Positions 63,041 through 64,000 of a stretch of 64,000 nt of DNA are shown here, piece by piece (within the stretch, counting starts at the first letter, position 1; the number at the start of each line of letters is the position of its first letter). The notes beneath the pieces were generated by a model. It ran no database searches. It worked only from the letters and a program-made list of their open reading frames with translations, and was not told the origin of the DNA. The translations under genes and the position numbers were made by a program. This DNA is from Rhizobium johnstonii 3841 (GTDB lineage Bacteria; Pseudomonadota; Alphaproteobacteria; Rhizobiales; Rhizobiaceae), in NCBI RefSeq assembly GCF_000009265.1, contig NC_008380.1, positions 4,671,501-4,735,500 of the forward strand. Direction: 5' to 3'.

Positions 63041-64000
63041 TTGACCATTGACCGGGATTTTCTGGAAGACTTGAGAACGCGCTTCGGCAGCGCGGCAGGC
63101 GGAGAGATGGAAGATCCGCACTTCCGCGCCGTGGCGGCGAGCGTATTCAAGGACGGCGACAGCCGCAAATGGCCCTTCGCCGATCCCGCGACCTTTCTGG
63201 ATGCCCGTTTCATCGAGAACGGCTTGCAGCCCGAGGTGCTTGAGGCGCTTGACGTGGCTTTGATCGGCGTGCCGATGGATCTCGGCGTCACCAATCGCGC
63301 CGGCGCACGGCTGGGGCCGCGGGCCGTCCGGGCGATCGAGCGTATCGGTCCCTACGAACATGTTCTGCGTGTCGCGCCGATGGGAGGGCTAAAGGTCGCC
63401 GATGTCGGCGACGTGCCGATGCGCAGCCGGTTCGGCCTGGCCGAGTGCCATGCCGACATCGAGGCCTGCTACCGGATGATCGCGGCAACCGGGGTCATCC
63501 CGCTGTCGGTCGGCGGCGACCATTCGATCTCCGGCGCCATCCTCAAGGGCCTGGCGGCCAGCCAGCCGGTAGGCATGATCCACATCGACGCTCATTGCGA
63601 CACCGCCGGTCCTTATGAGGGCTCGAAGTTCCATCACGGCGCGCCCTTCCGCGAGGCGGTTCTGGCGGGCGTGCTCGATCCGAAGCGTACGATCCAGATC
63701 GGCATCCGTGGCGGCGGCGAATATCTCTGGGAGTTCTCCTTTGCCTCCGGCATGACCGTCATTCACGCCGAAGAGGTGGCGGAGATGGGGCTCAAGGCGG
63801 TGATCACAAAGGCTCTGGAGGTTGTCGGCACCGGTCCGACCTATCTCAGTTTCGACGTGGACAGCCTCGATCCGGCCTTCGCTCCGGGAACCGGCACGCC
63901 GGAAGTCGGCGGGCTTCAGCCGAGGGAGGCCCTGACCCTGCTGCGCGGCTTCAAAGGCATCAACCTCGTCGGCGGTGACGTCGTGGAAATCGCGCCGCAA
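63041..64000 (+). CDS. Ureohydrolase (agmatinase/guanidinobutyrase-like), C terminus cut by window end
   Basis: An arginase-superfamily enzyme that releases urea from a guanidino compound. The binuclear manganese ligands are visible as GGDHS (about residue 160), IDAHCDT (about 186) and SFDVDSLDPAF (about 273). At least 320 residues lie in the window. I prefer the TTG at 63041, 6 nt after GGGAG; in-frame ATGs at 63005-63011 and 62900 also exist but are weaker. It is divergent from a polyamine-type importer, which fits agmatine or guanidinobutyrate use. Substrate identity is inferred. Confidence 0.85.
   Translation, partial: MTIDRDFLEDLRTRFGSAAGGEMEDPHFRAVAASVFKDGDSRKWPFADPATFLDARFIENGLQPEVLEALDVALIGVPMDLGVTNRAGARLGPRAVRAIERIGPYEHVLRVAPMGGLKVADVGDVPMRSRFGLAECHADIEACYRMIAATGVIPLSVGGDHSISGAILKGLAASQPVGMIHIDAHCDTAGPYEGSKFHHGAPFREAVLAGVLDPKRTIQIGIRGGGEYLWEFSFASGMTVIHAEEVAEMGLKAVITKALEVVGTGPTYLSFDVDSLDPAFAPGTGTPEVGGLQPREALTLLRGFKGINLVGGDVVEIAPQ

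Overview
The window reads as chromosomal DNA of an alphaproteobacterium of the Rhizobium etli/leguminosarum kind. The reasons are high GC content, a split ATP synthase locus (F1 genes alone, behind priA), an mdh-sucCD-sucAB-lpd gene order, an NAD-dependent Fds-type formate dehydrogenase, and three families of ~100-bp intergenic palindromic repeats resembling the Rhizobium intergenic mosaic elements (RIME). No phage, insertion sequence, CRISPR array, tRNA or rRNA was seen. Species assignment is inference.

Layout. 1-3.7 kb: formate dehydrogenase fdsGBA (fdsA cut by the window edge) behind a LysR regulator. 3.9-6.4 kb: ArsR regulator, SDR oxidoreductase, and SoxR divergent from an FMN reductase, with a textbook SoxR box. 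6.6-10.1 kb: a TPP riboswitch controlling ykoF-thiXZY, uptake of a thiamine precursor. 10.3-12.4 kb: a membrane acyltransferase and an ExoY-type sugar-phosphate transferase (surface polysaccharide). 12.7-20.8 kb: atpHAGD-(79-aa Cys protein)-atpC, a small membrane protein, and priA. 20.9-34.3 kb: an accessory sugar-utilisation block with a five-gene oligopeptide-type ABC importer, a GH39 glycosidase, a GntR regulator, a Gfo/Idh/MocA dehydrogenase, an IlvD/Edd dehydratase, an amidohydrolase-type lactonase and a DapA-type aldolase. Together these make a plausible route from imported glycoside to free sugar, aldonolactone, aldonate, 2-keto-3-deoxy acid and cleavage or dehydration product.

34.3-38.6 kb: GNAT acetyltransferase, lipid acyltransferase, XerC, TraB/GumN protein and cytochrome b561. 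38.7-50.6 kb: a long TCA-cycle run on the minus strand, mdh-sucC-x-sucD-sucA-x-sucB-x-x-SDR-lpdA, holding five genes that are not TCA enzymes. 50.8-56.3 kb: zapE, an Omp19-like lipoprotein and sdhCDAB. 56.7-64 kb: a secreted protein, a RidA-family protein, a LysR regulator, a polyamine-type ABC importer and a divergent agmatinase-family ureohydrolase cut by the window end.

Most of the window is conserved core metabolism. The least routine observations are: the Cys-rich mini-protein coupled between atpD and atpC; intergenic repeats that supply stop codons and C-terminal tails to six neighbouring genes; the complete-looking non-phosphorylative sugar cluster; the passenger genes of the TCA operon; and several well-formed operator candidates.
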